From Candidatus Gallimonas merdae (lineage in GTDB: Bacteria; Bacillota; Clostridia; Christensenellales; Borkfalkiaceae): a stretch of DNA of 64,000 bases. The notes under the pieces are model-generated. The model had not been told where the DNA came from, searched no databases, and saw only the letters and a program-made list of their open reading frames with translations. Of the stretch, positions 26,233 through 33,266 are shown in pieces. The position numbers were made by a program, and so were the translations under genes. The stretch spans positions 223,311 through 287,310 of the forward strand of contig CAJFRT010000002.1 in the NCBI GenBank assembly GCA_904419525.1, in the 5' to 3' direction. Positions within the stretch are counted from its first letter, which is position 1. Each line of letters starts with the position of its first letter.

Positions 26233-26301
26233 AACCCTGTCTCCTTCCGGACGATTTCACACACACTGTCCGATATCACGCACCCGTGCAAAAACTGACT
26301 G

Positions 26302-26330
26302 AACGCTCTTCCCTCTTTCCGTGGTATACT
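26302..26330 (+). promoter_or_regulatory. Promoter of the SDR gene
   Basis: TATACT (26325-26330) with extended TGG; no good -35 at 17 bp, which may mean activation or reliance on the extended -10. The leader to 26398 is about 60 nt and ends with AGGAGGTG. Confidence 0.45.
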
Positions 26331-26354
26331 GTAAGTGAGATAAGAGCTGTTTCC

Positions 26355-26383
26355 ATTATAACACAAACCCGAACACATTGCAA
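26355..26383 (-). promoter_or_regulatory. Sigma-A promoter of the tetR gene
   Basis: TTGCAA (26378-26383), 17-bp spacer, consensus TATAAT (26355-26360) with extended TGT. The predicted start (about 26348) is only some 11 bp from the start of the opposing SDR transcript, so one bound repressor could cover both. Confidence 0.7.
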
Positions 26384-26397
26384 CAGGAGGTGAAACG

Positions 26398-27462
26398 ATG
26401 AAAAAGATATGGCTTGTCACGGGAGCCGCCGGGCATCTGGGCAGCGCGCTCTGCGCCCGCCTGCATGCGTGCGGCGAACAGGTCCGCGCGCTCGTGATGC
26501 GCGGCGAAGACACCTCTTTTCTCAGGCGCATGCGCGCGGAGATCTTTTTCGGCGACGTCACAAAGCCCGAAACGCTCGAAGCATTCTTCGACGCCCCTGC
26601 CGATACCCGGCTGATCATGCTCCACTGTGCGGGCGTGGTGGACATTGCGAGCAGGGACAATCCCGCCGTCGACGCCGTCAACGTGGGCGGAACGGAACAC
26701 GTGATGCGGCTGTGCCTTGCAAAGCACGTCTCGAAGGTCGTGTACGTCTGCTCGGTCCACGCCATGCCCGATCTTCCGAAAGGGCGTGTCAAGCGCGAAC
26801 TCGACGGGTATGACCCGACCCCTCTGGACGGCGCCTACGCACGCAGCAAGGCGCGCGCCGCACAGCTCGTGCTGGACATGGTCAGAAACGACGGGCTTCC
26901 CGCCGTGCTCGCACTGCCCTCCGGCATCATCGGCCCCTACTGCGGCAAGGGAAATCATCTTGTCCAGCTTGTCAAAAATTACTGCTGCGGGAAGCTCCCC
27001 GGCGTCGTGAAGGGCGGCTATGACTTTGTGGACGTGCGGGACGTTGCACTGGGCGTGATCGCCGCCGCAGAGCGCGGGACGATCGGGGAAAGCTACCTTC
27101 TGACGGGCAATTTCCACACGCTGAAACAGACGGTCTCCATGCTGCACGAGATCACGGGAAAGAAAAAGGTGGGCGTCGTGCCCATGTTTCTGGCGCGCCT
27201 TGCCGCTCCCTTTGCGGAACGGCTTGCAAAGCGCAGGCACCGCAAACCGCTGTTCACCCCCTATGCTCTGCGCGTCGTGCTGGAAAACGCACGCTATTCG
27301 CACGATAAGGCGACCGCAGAACTCGGTTACCGCCCGCGGGAACTGTACGAGACGCTGGAAGACACGGTCGAATGGCTGTATGAGACGGGAGAGATCCCCA
27401 AAGAGAAGCTCACCGCCCCGAAGCGCTGCAGACGCCGCGCGCATTCGGGCGCCGTCGGATAA
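26398..27462 (+). CDS. NAD(P)-dependent epimerase/dehydratase (extended SDR)
   Basis: The 354-residue protein has the Rossmann motif VTGAAGHLGSAL (residues 8-19), a CAGVVDI strand, VYVCSVHAM and the catalytic Tyr-Lys pair in AYARSKARA. The layout matches extended SDR enzymes acting on nucleotide sugars, steroids or dihydroflavonol-like substrates; the C-terminal tail is basic. The ATG follows AGGAGGTGAAACG. It faces the TetR gene. The substrate cannot be assigned. Confidence 0.85.
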   Translation: MKKIWLVTGAAGHLGSALCARLHACGEQVRALVMRGEDTSFLRRMRAEIFFGDVTKPETLEAFFDAPADTRLIMLHCAGVVDIASRDNPAVDAVNVGGTEHVMRLCLAKHVSKVVYVCSVHAMPDLPKGRVKRELDGYDPTPLDGAYARSKARAAQLVLDMVRNDGLPAVLALPSGIIGPYCGKGNHLVQLVKNYCCGKLPGVVKGGYDFVDVRDVALGVIAAAERGTIGESYLLTGNFHTLKQTVSMLHEITGKKKVGVVPMFLARLAAPFAERLAKRRHRKPLFTPYALRVVLENARYSHDKATAELGYRPRELYETLEDTVEWLYETGEIPKEKLTAPKRCRRRAHSGAVG

Positions 27463-27478
27463 CCCATGAAAAGAGACT

Positions 27479-27508
27479 GCGCCGCCGTGCCGAAAGGCAC
27501 GGCGGCGC
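27479..27508. terminator. Bidirectional terminator between SDR and tautomerase genes
   Basis: A perfect 13-bp stem GCGCCGCCGTGCC with a GAAA tetraloop. It lies between convergent genes, with TTCTTTCC on the plus side and AGTCTCTTTTC on the minus side. Confidence 0.7.
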
Positions 27509-27519
27509 AATTCTTTCCG

Positions 27520-27861
27520 TCAGAAATCCGAACCGTTCCATCCCCAGTCCGAAACGGGGTGATAGGTGACATACGTCTGTTCGGGCGCGATGTCCGCCTC
27601 CTCGTGCAGAATCGCACAGACGAGGCCGGTCATCTTCTCGCAATCGGCGGAGGACGCCTTCCCGAACAGGCTGACCGCGACGTAAGCGCCCCGCTCGGCA
27701 CGCTTCCCCGCGAACCAGAGTTCGTACTCGTCCGTAAATCCCACCATGAGATAGCTCTCCGGCTTTTTCAGCGCAGAGATCGCCTGACCCAACCTTGTCT
27801 TGATGCGCTCGCGCGTCCGGGCAGACAGTGCGACCGAAGTCCTGCAATCGATAAACGGCAT
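27520..27861 (-). CDS. MIF/tautomerase superfamily protein
   Basis: The 113-residue product begins MPFIDCRTSV, so Pro2 would become the catalytic N-terminal proline after Met removal. KKPESYLMVGF and the C-terminal VSDWGWNGSDF are typical of macrophage-migration-inhibitory-factor-like phenylpyruvate or dopachrome tautomerases. The ATG at 27861 follows GGGAGGAAACAAT; upstream in-frame ATG codons are rejected because they remove Pro2. It lies 31 nt after the GNAT gene and may be cotranscribed with it. Physiological role unknown. Confidence 0.9.
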   Translation of the reverse strand: MPFIDCRTSVALSARTRERIKTRLGQAISALKKPESYLMVGFTDEYELWFAGKRAERGAYVAVSLFGKASSADCEKMTGLVCAILHEEADIAPEQTYVTYHPVSDWGWNGSDF

Positions 27862-27892
27862 ATTGTTTCCTCCCTTGCCTGCGGCAAAAAAA

Positions 27893-28441
27893 TTACAGAT
27901 ACATTCCCAGTTCGAGGCGCACTTCTCCGCGCGGGATGTCCTCGTTGGAATAACAGCATGCGTCAAACCCGAAGAGCGAAAGCCCCTCTTTCAGATAAAA
28001 CGCGATCGCCCCGACATTGCAGGACTGCGTTTCGAGCAGGAGCGCGCGCCGCTTTTCCCGACGTGCTTCCTCTTTGGCAAACTGCAAAAGAGCGCTGCCG
28101 ATGCCCCTTTTGCGGAACTCGCGCGCGACCCAGAGTTCCGTGACGCGCATTCTGTTCGACCATTCTTCGGGACAGATCTCCACGACCCCCGCAAGCGCAT
28201 CTTCGCAGAACGCGCCGTATGCGCGCGCCGACGGAAAATGCGGGGCGTAGAGACGGTCGGGGAAGCCGTATGCCTCCGGCGTACGCACGCGCGGCGCGGG
28301 CAGCTTTTCCGGACAGAGGCGGACGAAAAAGCCCTCCTCCGTGCGCCGGCTCTCCACGCGGTAGTGCTCCTTCAGGACGTCGTCCGGCATGGGCAGCACG
28401 TGGCCCGCCCACCGGTCTTTTTCAAGAAATCTGATCTGCAT
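27893..28441 (-). CDS. GNAT-family N-acetyltransferase
   Basis: The 182-residue protein has the GNAT acetyl-CoA loop FRKRGIGSALL and the following helix, then LETQSCNVGAIAFYLKEGL, the usual beta5-alpha4 segment. The first 80 residues are less conserved. The best start (MQIRFLEKD, 28441) has no ribosome binding site, and a consensus promoter ends only 9 nt upstream, suggesting a leaderless mRNA. The acceptor substrate is unknown. Confidence 0.85.
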   Translation of the reverse strand: MQIRFLEKDRWAGHVLPMPDDVLKEHYRVESRRTEEGFFVRLCPEKLPAPRVRTPEAYGFPDRLYAPHFPSARAYGAFCEDALAGVVEICPEEWSNRMRVTELWVAREFRKRGIGSALLQFAKEEARREKRRALLLETQSCNVGAIAFYLKEGLSLFGFDACCYSNEDIPRGEVRLELGMYL

Positions 28442-28450
28442 ACCGCGTCC

Positions 28451-28479
28451 AGTATACCCCATTCCGCGCCGTTTGTCAA
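28451..28479 (-). promoter_or_regulatory. Consensus promoter giving a near-leaderless GNAT mRNA
   Basis: TTGACA (28474-28479), 17-bp spacer, TATACT (28451-28456). Transcription should start near 28444, about 3 nt before the ATG at 28441. Confidence 0.75.
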
Positions 28480-28510
28480 CGGGCCGGACCGCAGGAAATG
28501 CACGGCGATC

Positions 28511-28633
28511 TGCGGGGCATATGCCGCTTCGCCCCGTGTCGTCTATTCCATGAGCGATCTGGGGAACACCCTGCGCCCCATCATCGACGCCATGCAGGAC
28601 TGGGGCACCGAACATAAGAATCTTTACAGATAG
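28511..28633 (+). pseudogene. C-terminal remnant of an HxlR-type regulator
   Basis: The plus-strand frame ending at the TAG at 28631-28633 reads SPRVVYSMSDLGNTLRPI then IDAMQDWGTEHKNL, which matches the C-terminal end of HxlR-family winged-helix regulators (VEYSLTELG...L..WG). No HTH part or start codon lies upstream; that space is the GNAT promoter and gene on the other strand. A terminator follows directly. I read it as a leftover of a deleted regulator gene. Confidence 0.6.
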
Positions 28634-28635
28634 AA

Positions 28636-28670
28636 AAAACCGCTTTTTGAAAAGCGGTTTTGTTTGTTTA
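28636..28670. terminator. Terminator shared by the HxlR remnant and the DUF1893 gene
   Basis: AAAACCGCTTTT/AAAAGCGGTTTT stem followed by GTTTGTTTATT on the plus strand; the minus strand also has a T-run after the stem. Confidence 0.75.
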
Positions 28671-29141
28671 TTGCGTTGTCATATGCCGCAGCTTTTCCGC
28701 TTTTTCCCGGAGCGCAACATACGCCGCGGCGGGATCGTCGATCGCCAGCACCGTTTCCTCCATGGGACAGAGCCCCGTTCCTGCGCGGTTGACGATGTGC
28801 GGCGCCAGGACGGCGTATTCCGCCTGAACGCCGTTTCGGGTCAATACGGCAAGGCCGCTCTCCGAGAGCGTTCCGGCAAACACCTCTTTCACGCCCATCA
28901 GGACATATAACAGCGCGGCGGCCTTTCCGACGATCTTATCCGCGGCCGAAGCGCCGCGCAGATCTTCTCCCTGCGCGATCCACTCCAGAAGCGGACGGAT
29001 CCCCCGTCGGCGGCTCGTCAGGATCCGGTCCCCCTTCTGCACGATGCAGGTCAGGTCTTCCCGCTCCAGCCGCCCGCGCAGGCGCGAAAGCCCGGCCCCG
29101 TCGGCGCTCAGCCCCGTCTTTCCGAGCTGTCTGTAAACCAT
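28668..29141 (-). CDS. DUF1893 domain protein
   Basis: The 157-residue protein carries the DUF1893 pattern: RGIRPLLEWIAQGEDL, ASAADKIVGKAAALLYV and HIVNRAGTGLCPMEETVL, with a conserved Cys-Pro-Met-Glu. This family has a cytidine-deaminase-like fold, but its activity is not known to me. Odd point: the first residues MVYRQLGKTGLSADG look like the start of an aldo/keto reductase rather than of DUF1893, and an aldo/keto reductase lies two genes upstream. It begins 1 nt after the ECF-S gene stop, with AGGGG upstream of the ATG. Confidence 0.85.
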   Translation of the reverse strand: MVYRQLGKTGLSADGAGLSRLRGRLEREDLTCIVQKGDRILTSRRRGIRPLLEWIAQGEDLRGASAADKIVGKAAALLYVLMGVKEVFAGTLSESGLAVLTRNGVQAEYAVLAPHIVNRAGTGLCPMEETVLAIDDPAAAYVALREKAEKLRHMTTQ

Positions 29142-29142
29142 G

Positions 29143-29721
29143 TCAGCCCCTGTCCCTGATCAGAAGCAGACGCAGCCCCATGACGATCAGGGGCACGGCG
29201 ACCGCCTGCACGACCATTCCGAGAAGCCCCGTCCGGATCTGCGTCCACACCACAGCCGCGGACAGCGGGGAAACGCTCTGGAAGATCGCCGCGAGCGCAA
29301 GGAAAGTCAGACGGCCCGCGACCTGTGCAAGGAGCACTGCGGGGAACGCCATCCAGCCGTTTTCCGCGATCTTTCCGGAGAACAGGCCGGAGACGGCGGC
29401 AAACACCGCAAGCTCCGCCGCCATATAGGGCAGGCGCGCCGCCGCGGGCATGGCGTTTCCGCCGATGGACGTCAGCGCAAAGCTGACGACGGGCGAAAGG
29501 ATCCCGACGCCCAGCCCCCACTTCCAGCCCAGAAGGCAGCCGCCAAGCAGGACGGGCAGATACATGGGCAGCCATTCCACGCCGCCCTGTGCGCCCGCCG
29601 CAAGATGGACGAGCTGGGGCAGAATGACCGCAAGCGCGATGATCCCGGCCGAGATCAGCGCCTTGACCGTGATGCCGACGCCGCGCCTTACATGATTTCT
29701 GACAAGTACCGATTCTATCAT
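29143..29721 (-). CDS. ECF transporter S-component-like membrane protein
   Basis: The 192-residue protein is strongly hydrophobic with about five or six membrane segments and the pattern LPVLLGGCLLGWKWGLGVGILSPVVSFAL, typical of ECF substrate-binding subunits in Bacillota. The real start is the ATG at 29721; an in-frame ATG four codons earlier is part of the GGAGGTTGTT site. It lies between the aldo/keto reductase and DUF1893 genes. The vitamin or other ligand is unknown, and the ECF energy-coupling genes are not in this window. Confidence 0.8.
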   Translation of the reverse strand: MIESVLVRNHVRRGVGITVKALISAGIIALAVILPQLVHLAAGAQGGVEWLPMYLPVLLGGCLLGWKWGLGVGILSPVVSFALTSIGGNAMPAAARLPYMAAELAVFAAVSGLFSGKIAENGWMAFPAVLLAQVAGRLTFLALAAIFQSVSPLSAAVVWTQIRTGLLGMVVQAVAVPLIVMGLRLLLIRDRG

Positions 29722-29743
29722 AACAACCTCCAAAAAAGTTTTT

Positions 29744-30886
29744 TCAGGATTCTTCGCGCAGTCTGTCCGTGAAGTCGCGCATCATATCGGGGATCTTGAT
29801 CTGCTGCGGGCATACCTTTTCACAGCTGCCGCAGCCGATGCAGGCGCTCGGCCACTTTTCCTTGGGGAGCGCGGAGAGCGCCATGGGCGCAATAAACCCG
29901 CCGCCCGTAAAGCGATGCTCGTTGTACAGCTTGATCAGCTCGGGAATGTCCAGATGTCTGGGACAGTGGCTGGTGCAGTAGCGGCAGGCCGTGCAGGGAA
30001 GCGCGGAGCGCTTGTACATGCTCTCGCCGATGGCAAGAAGCTCGGCGCGCTCTGCCTCCGAGAGCGGCTTTTCCGCCGAAAACGTTTCGATGTTCGCCCT
30101 GACCTGCGCAAAATCGGACATGCCCGAAAGGATCATCTTGACATCGGGGATCCCCATGACGAAGCGGAACGCCCATGCGGGGACAGGCTCGTCGGGGCGC
30201 ATGGCGCGGAGTTTTGCCTCGTTATCGGGCGAAAGAGAGGCCAGTTTTCCGCCGCGCAGCGGCTCCATGACCCACACCGGGATCCCCCATTCGCGCAGCA
30301 GTTCCACTTTCTTGTTTGCGCTCTGGAACTCCCAGTCCACGTAGTTGATCTGAAGCTGGCAGAACTCCATGTCCTTTCCGTATTTTTCAAGGAAGCGCTT
30401 CACGACCTGATAGCTGCCGTGGGCGGAAAATCCGAGATGACGGATGCGGCCCGCCGCCTTCTGCTTCATGAGATAGGCATATGTACCGTATTTTTCCTCA
30501 TTGAGATAGGCGTCGATGTTCATCTCGCATACGTTGTGGAACAGATAGAAATCAAAGTGATCCACGCCGCACTTTTTGAGCTGCGCTTCAAAGATCTCCT
30601 CCGCCTTGCCCATGTTGGACAGATCGTACCCCGGAAATTTGCTTGCGAGATGAAAGGAAGAACGCGGATAGGCGGACAGGATCCGCCCGACGGCATTCTC
30701 CGATTCCCCGTCGTGATAGCCCCAGGCAGTATCGAAATAGTTGACGCCGTGAGAGATGGCATAGTCGAACATCTCCGCGGCGGCCTTTTCGTCTATCCTG
30801 GAATAGTCCCCGCCGATGACAGGCAGGCGCATGGTGCCGAACCCGAGCGCGGACAGCTTTTCTCCCTGAAAATCCCTGTAGATCAT
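29744..30886 (-). CDS. Aldo/keto reductase with C-terminal [4Fe-4S] domain
   Basis: The 380-residue protein begins MIYRDFQGEKLSALGFGTMRLP. The TIM-barrel carries the catalytic Asp/Tyr segment YFDTAWGYHDGESE and KCGVDHFDFYLFHNV. The C-terminal part has two cluster motifs, CTACRYCTSHCP and CIGCGSCEKVCP, giving eight Cys for two [4Fe-4S] clusters. Such Fe-S reductases are common in Clostridia; substrates are mostly unassigned. It is preceded by GGAGGTTGTT and lies 10 nt after the lipoprotein gene. Confidence 0.92.
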   Translation of the reverse strand: MIYRDFQGEKLSALGFGTMRLPVIGGDYSRIDEKAAAEMFDYAISHGVNYFDTAWGYHDGESENAVGRILSAYPRSSFHLASKFPGYDLSNMGKAEEIFEAQLKKCGVDHFDFYLFHNVCEMNIDAYLNEEKYGTYAYLMKQKAAGRIRHLGFSAHGSYQVVKRFLEKYGKDMEFCQLQINYVDWEFQSANKKVELLREWGIPVWVMEPLRGGKLASLSPDNEAKLRAMRPDEPVPAWAFRFVMGIPDVKMILSGMSDFAQVRANIETFSAEKPLSEAERAELLAIGESMYKRSALPCTACRYCTSHCPRHLDIPELIKLYNEHRFTGGGFIAPMALSALPKEKWPSACIGCGSCEKVCPQQIKIPDMMRDFTDRLREES

Positions 30887-30896
30887 AACAACCTCC

Positions 30897-31364
30897 TTAT
30901 TCTTCGCTCAGAGCGAACGTAACCGAAACAAAGCCCCCTCCCAACGCCTGCGCAAGCCCGGCAGGGTCGTCGACGCTGCCGATGCGCGTATAGGAATAGG
31001 ATGTAGAAAAACTTTCGTAAAACAGCACGATACAGGACGAGCCGTACAGCATCAGATCGCCCGCACTGATCTGTCCCACCCGGACAGGCGATGACGGAAG
31101 CGATTCATTCAGATAGCAGTACTTTTCATTGCCGTTGAGCTCGGACATGCCGAGCGTCAGAGGAAGACGCGCCGCGAACGCGCGTGCGGTCTCGTTCTGT
31201 TCCGCCGTCGCGTAAAATACATCGTCCCCTGCCGTGATCACGATCCGCATTGATTCCTCCTGCTGCCCATCGGAAGGCGTCTGCCCGGAACTCTGCGCCG
31301 ACGGCGCACAGCCGGCACACAGCAGCAACATGCAGAAAACAAGGGACAACGCCTGCTTTTTCAT
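30897..31364 (-). CDS. Lipoprotein with cyclophilin-like domain
   Basis: The 155-residue protein has a lipoprotein signal peptide (KKQALSLVFCMLLLCAGC) with lipobox LCAGC, then a Ser/Gln-rich linker and a cyclophilin-like beta-barrel domain starting MRIVITAGDDVFYATAEQN. The segment GQISAGDLMLYGSSCIVLFYESF is typical of this family (cyclophilin-like fold, not a proven isomerase). It is coupled to the acetyltransferase by ATGA and precedes the Fe-S aldo/keto reductase. Function unknown. Confidence 0.85.
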   Translation of the reverse strand: MKKQALSLVFCMLLLCAGCAPSAQSSGQTPSDGQQEESMRIVITAGDDVFYATAEQNETARAFAARLPLTLGMSELNGNEKYCYLNESLPSSPVRVGQISAGDLMLYGSSCIVLFYESFSTSYSYTRIGSVDDPAGLAQALGGGFVSVTFALSEE

Positions 31365-31939
31365 GCCATGTCCGCTCCGATCTTTTTGATCACGCGCGCG
31401 GGGACGCCGCCCACGACCGTGTCCGGCGGTACGTCCCCGGTGACAACTGCCCCGGCGGCGACGACGGCGTTATCCCCGATCGTCACGCCTGCGAGAATGG
31501 TCGCATGCGCACCCACCCACACATTTTTGCCGAGTCTGACGGGCGCCGGAACCATGCCGCCGCGCTTTCGGGGATCCAGATCGTGATTGAGCGTGGCGAT
31601 GACGACCTGATGCCCGATCAGACATCCGTCCCCCAGTTCAATGCCGCCCTGATCCTGAAAACAGCACCCCGAATTGATGAATACGTTCTTCCCGATCCGG
31701 ATATTCCTGCCGAAATCCGTATAAAAGGGCGGAAACAGTCCGAACGAATCGTCCACCCGTTCGCCCGTCAGTTCGCCAAACAGTGCGCGCAGCTCTCCGG
31801 CGGTATGATACGCGCCGTTGATCTCAGCCGTGATGCGCTGTGCTTCGCGCGCGGCATCGGTCATAAAAACGTGTGCTTCCGACCCCGCCGCAATATATTC
31901 TCCGCGCGCCGTGCGCGCCTTGTATTCCTCATGATCCAT
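31361..31939 (-). CDS. Sugar O-acetyltransferase (LacA/Maa-type, hexapeptide repeat)
   Basis: The 192-residue protein has the N-terminal Mac domain (about residues 5-55) and a left-handed beta-helix of hexapeptide repeats, with the catalytic His in IATLNHDLDPRKRG and the terminal VVTGDVPPDTVVGGVPARVIKKI. Family members acetylate galactosides, maltose or other sugars. It is the first gene of the five-gene accessory operon down to DUF1893. The leader is only about 15 nt but contains GGAG. Confidence 0.92.
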   Translation of the reverse strand: MDHEEYKARTARGEYIAAGSEAHVFMTDAAREAQRITAEINGAYHTAGELRALFGELTGERVDDSFGLFPPFYTDFGRNIRIGKNVFINSGCCFQDQGGIELGDGCLIGHQVVIATLNHDLDPRKRGGMVPAPVRLGKNVWVGAHATILAGVTIGDNAVVAAGAVVTGDVPPDTVVGGVPARVIKKIGADMA

Positions 31940-31960
31940 ACGCCGTCTCCGAATATTTTT

Positions 31961-31989
31961 ATTATAAAATACGGGCGGCGATCTGTCAA
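31961..31989 (-). promoter_or_regulatory. Consensus promoter (proximal) of the acetyltransferase operon
   Basis: TTGACA (31984-31989), 17-bp spacer, TATAAT (31961-31966): a full consensus match. Predicted start near 31954. Confidence 0.8.
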
Positions 31990-32007
31990 ATACCTATCTT
32001 GTATGGC

Positions 32008-32032
32008 GAACGATAGAAAAAAGCTATCGTTC
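32008..32032. promoter_or_regulatory. Inverted repeat between tandem promoters
   Basis: GAACGATAG-7-CTATCGTTC, perfect 9-bp arms. It lies at about +2 to +26 of the distal promoter and upstream of the -35 of the proximal one, as expected for an operator. Confidence 0.55.
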
Positions 32033-32040
32033 CGCAACCG

Positions 32041-32069
32041 ATTATAGCGGAGAAGGGCAATTTTGTCAA
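32041..32069 (-). promoter_or_regulatory. Consensus promoter (distal) of the acetyltransferase operon
   Basis: TTGACA (32064-32069), 17-bp spacer, TATAAT (32041-32046): also a full consensus match, 80 bp upstream of the proximal promoter. Confidence 0.75.
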
Positions 32070-32158
32070 TCCCGTTTTTTCGGTACGGACGGCTTCCGAC
32101 CGGCATGTCCTTCCGGCGGAAACAGCCCCGGACAAGCCCTTATCGCTGAATCCGACAG

Positions 32159-32195
32159 AACGGGCGCGAAGCAATCGACTCCGCGCCCGTTTTAT
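32159..32195. terminator. Hairpin after the 157-residue unknown gene
   Basis: AACGGGCGCG/CGCGCCCGTT, a 10-bp stem. The T-rich tail (TTTATTCC) is on the plus strand; the minus-strand tail CTGTCGG is poor although the upstream gene is minus strand. Confidence 0.45.
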
Positions 32196-32206
32196 TCCCA
32201 TAACGA

Positions 32207-32680
32207 TCACCCGTTCCAGCGGCTCCAGTCCTCTTCAACCTTGCGGCGCAGATCCGGAATATCGAGACGGATCGCCGAAAGGCCTTTTTCCTGCAATCTT
32301 CGTCTGATGTACTTTTCCGCAAGGCCGCGCTTGAGGTTCTGTTCCTCCGCGTCTCCCTCCGTCGGCGGATATTCCCGTTCCGCGAACAGTTCCGCCAGCT
32401 TTTCCAGGCATACATCTTCTTCAAACCGTTCAAGATATTCCTGTACGCTGTCATACACCTCGTCGCGGATGTCCGCAATTTCGTTGTCCTCGATCGCCTC
32501 CGGATCGGATACTTTCACTGTCTGTTCATAGTGTCTGCGGTATAACGCATTTGCCGCATCCCTGTGCTTCTGACTGATCTCTTTGGGCGGACGGCACGCA
32601 TTGACCGCATACTCTCCCAAAAAAACCAGTTCCAGAAGCGTCTGCCATTCTTCCTGGTCCATTTCCAGAACGAATTTCAT
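32207..32680 (-). CDS. Hypothetical acidic protein
   Basis: I do not recognise this 157-residue protein. It is soluble, mostly helical and rich in Glu and Arg (for example EYLERFEEDVCLEKLAELF), with no signal peptide or membrane segment. It starts with a strong AGGAGG site. It is divergent from a double-HTH regulator, and two matching inverted repeats lie in the shared promoter region, so it is probably that regulator's target. Confidence 0.75.
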   Translation of the reverse strand: MKFVLEMDQEEWQTLLELVFLGEYAVNACRPPKEISQKHRDAANALYRRHYEQTVKVSDPEAIEDNEIADIRDEVYDSVQEYLERFEEDVCLEKLAELFAEREYPPTEGDAEEQNLKRGLAEKYIRRRLQEKGLSAIRLDIPDLRRKVEEDWSRWNG

Positions 32681-32708
32681 AGTCTTCCTCCTACGTAATT
32701 GATTTGCA

Positions 32709-32730
32709 TAACAGTTTCGGTTTTCTGTTA
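32709..32730. promoter_or_regulatory. Operator-like inverted repeat 1
   Basis: TAACAG-10-CTGTTA whose centre TTTCGGTTTT matches that of repeat 2. It lies just after the predicted start of the minus-strand gene. Confidence 0.55.
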
Positions 32731-32748
32731 CGCTTTTGCCTTTGCCTT

Positions 32749-32777
32749 ATTATATCATGAGCGCATGATGCAGTTTC
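32749..32777 (-). promoter_or_regulatory. Promoter of the hypothetical gene at 32207-32680
   Basis: TATAAT (32749-32754) with extended TGA, but a poor -35 (GAAACT, 32772-32777) that falls inside inverted repeat 2. Confidence 0.5.
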
Positions 32778-32788
32778 GCTTTTCTGCA
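32769..32788. promoter_or_regulatory. Operator-like inverted repeat 2
   Basis: TGCAG-10-CTGCA; with repeat 1 it shares CAGTTTCGnTTTTCTG. The two centres are 59 bp apart. Confidence 0.55.
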
Positions 32789-32807
32789 ACAAACGCGATA
32801 TTGTCCT

Positions 32808-33266
32808 ATGCCGATCTCCAATGAATTCAAAAACCGAATCAACGACCTTGTGAGCGACGTCTACATCGACCGCAAGATCAGAAAATCCGATCTCCCGAAG
32901 ATGATCGGGATCGATTATTCTTCCCTGTCCAATGCCATGGAATACGGGATCGTTCCCACGCCGCGCATCGCAATGCGCATGGCCGATTACTTTGAATGTT
33001 CCATTCCCTATCTTCTGGGCCTGACGGACGACGAACATTTTACAAAATCAAAGAAAAACGAAAGCTTTTCGGACCGCATCGATCTTCTTTGCGAAGCAAA
33101 GAAAACCGACTATGCGAAAGTCTGTAAAGAATGCAAGCTGTACAGGGGATATCTGGCGCGGTGGATCAGCCACCGCTATATCCCGTCATGGGAATTTCTC
33201 GACCTGCTTGCCGATTATTTTGACGTCTCCGTCGACTATCTGCTCGGAAGAACGGACGACCGATGA
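32808..33266 (+). CDS. XRE-type regulator with two tandem HTH domains
   Basis: The 152-residue protein consists of two related HTH halves, each ending in the XRE hallmark: DYFECSIPYLLGLTDDE (about residues 63-79) and DYFDVSVDYLLGRTDDR at the C-terminus. A single-chain double HTH could bind a dyad as a monomer. No ribosome binding site precedes the ATG at 32808 (upstream bases are GATATTGTCCT). It faces the hypothetical gene at 32680 across two related inverted repeats, a typical autoregulated pair. Confidence 0.85.
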   Translation: MPISNEFKNRINDLVSDVYIDRKIRKSDLPKMIGIDYSSLSNAMEYGIVPTPRIAMRMADYFECSIPYLLGLTDDEHFTKSKKNESFSDRIDLLCEAKKTDYAKVCKECKLYRGYLARWISHRYIPSWEFLDLLADYFDVSVDYLLGRTDDR

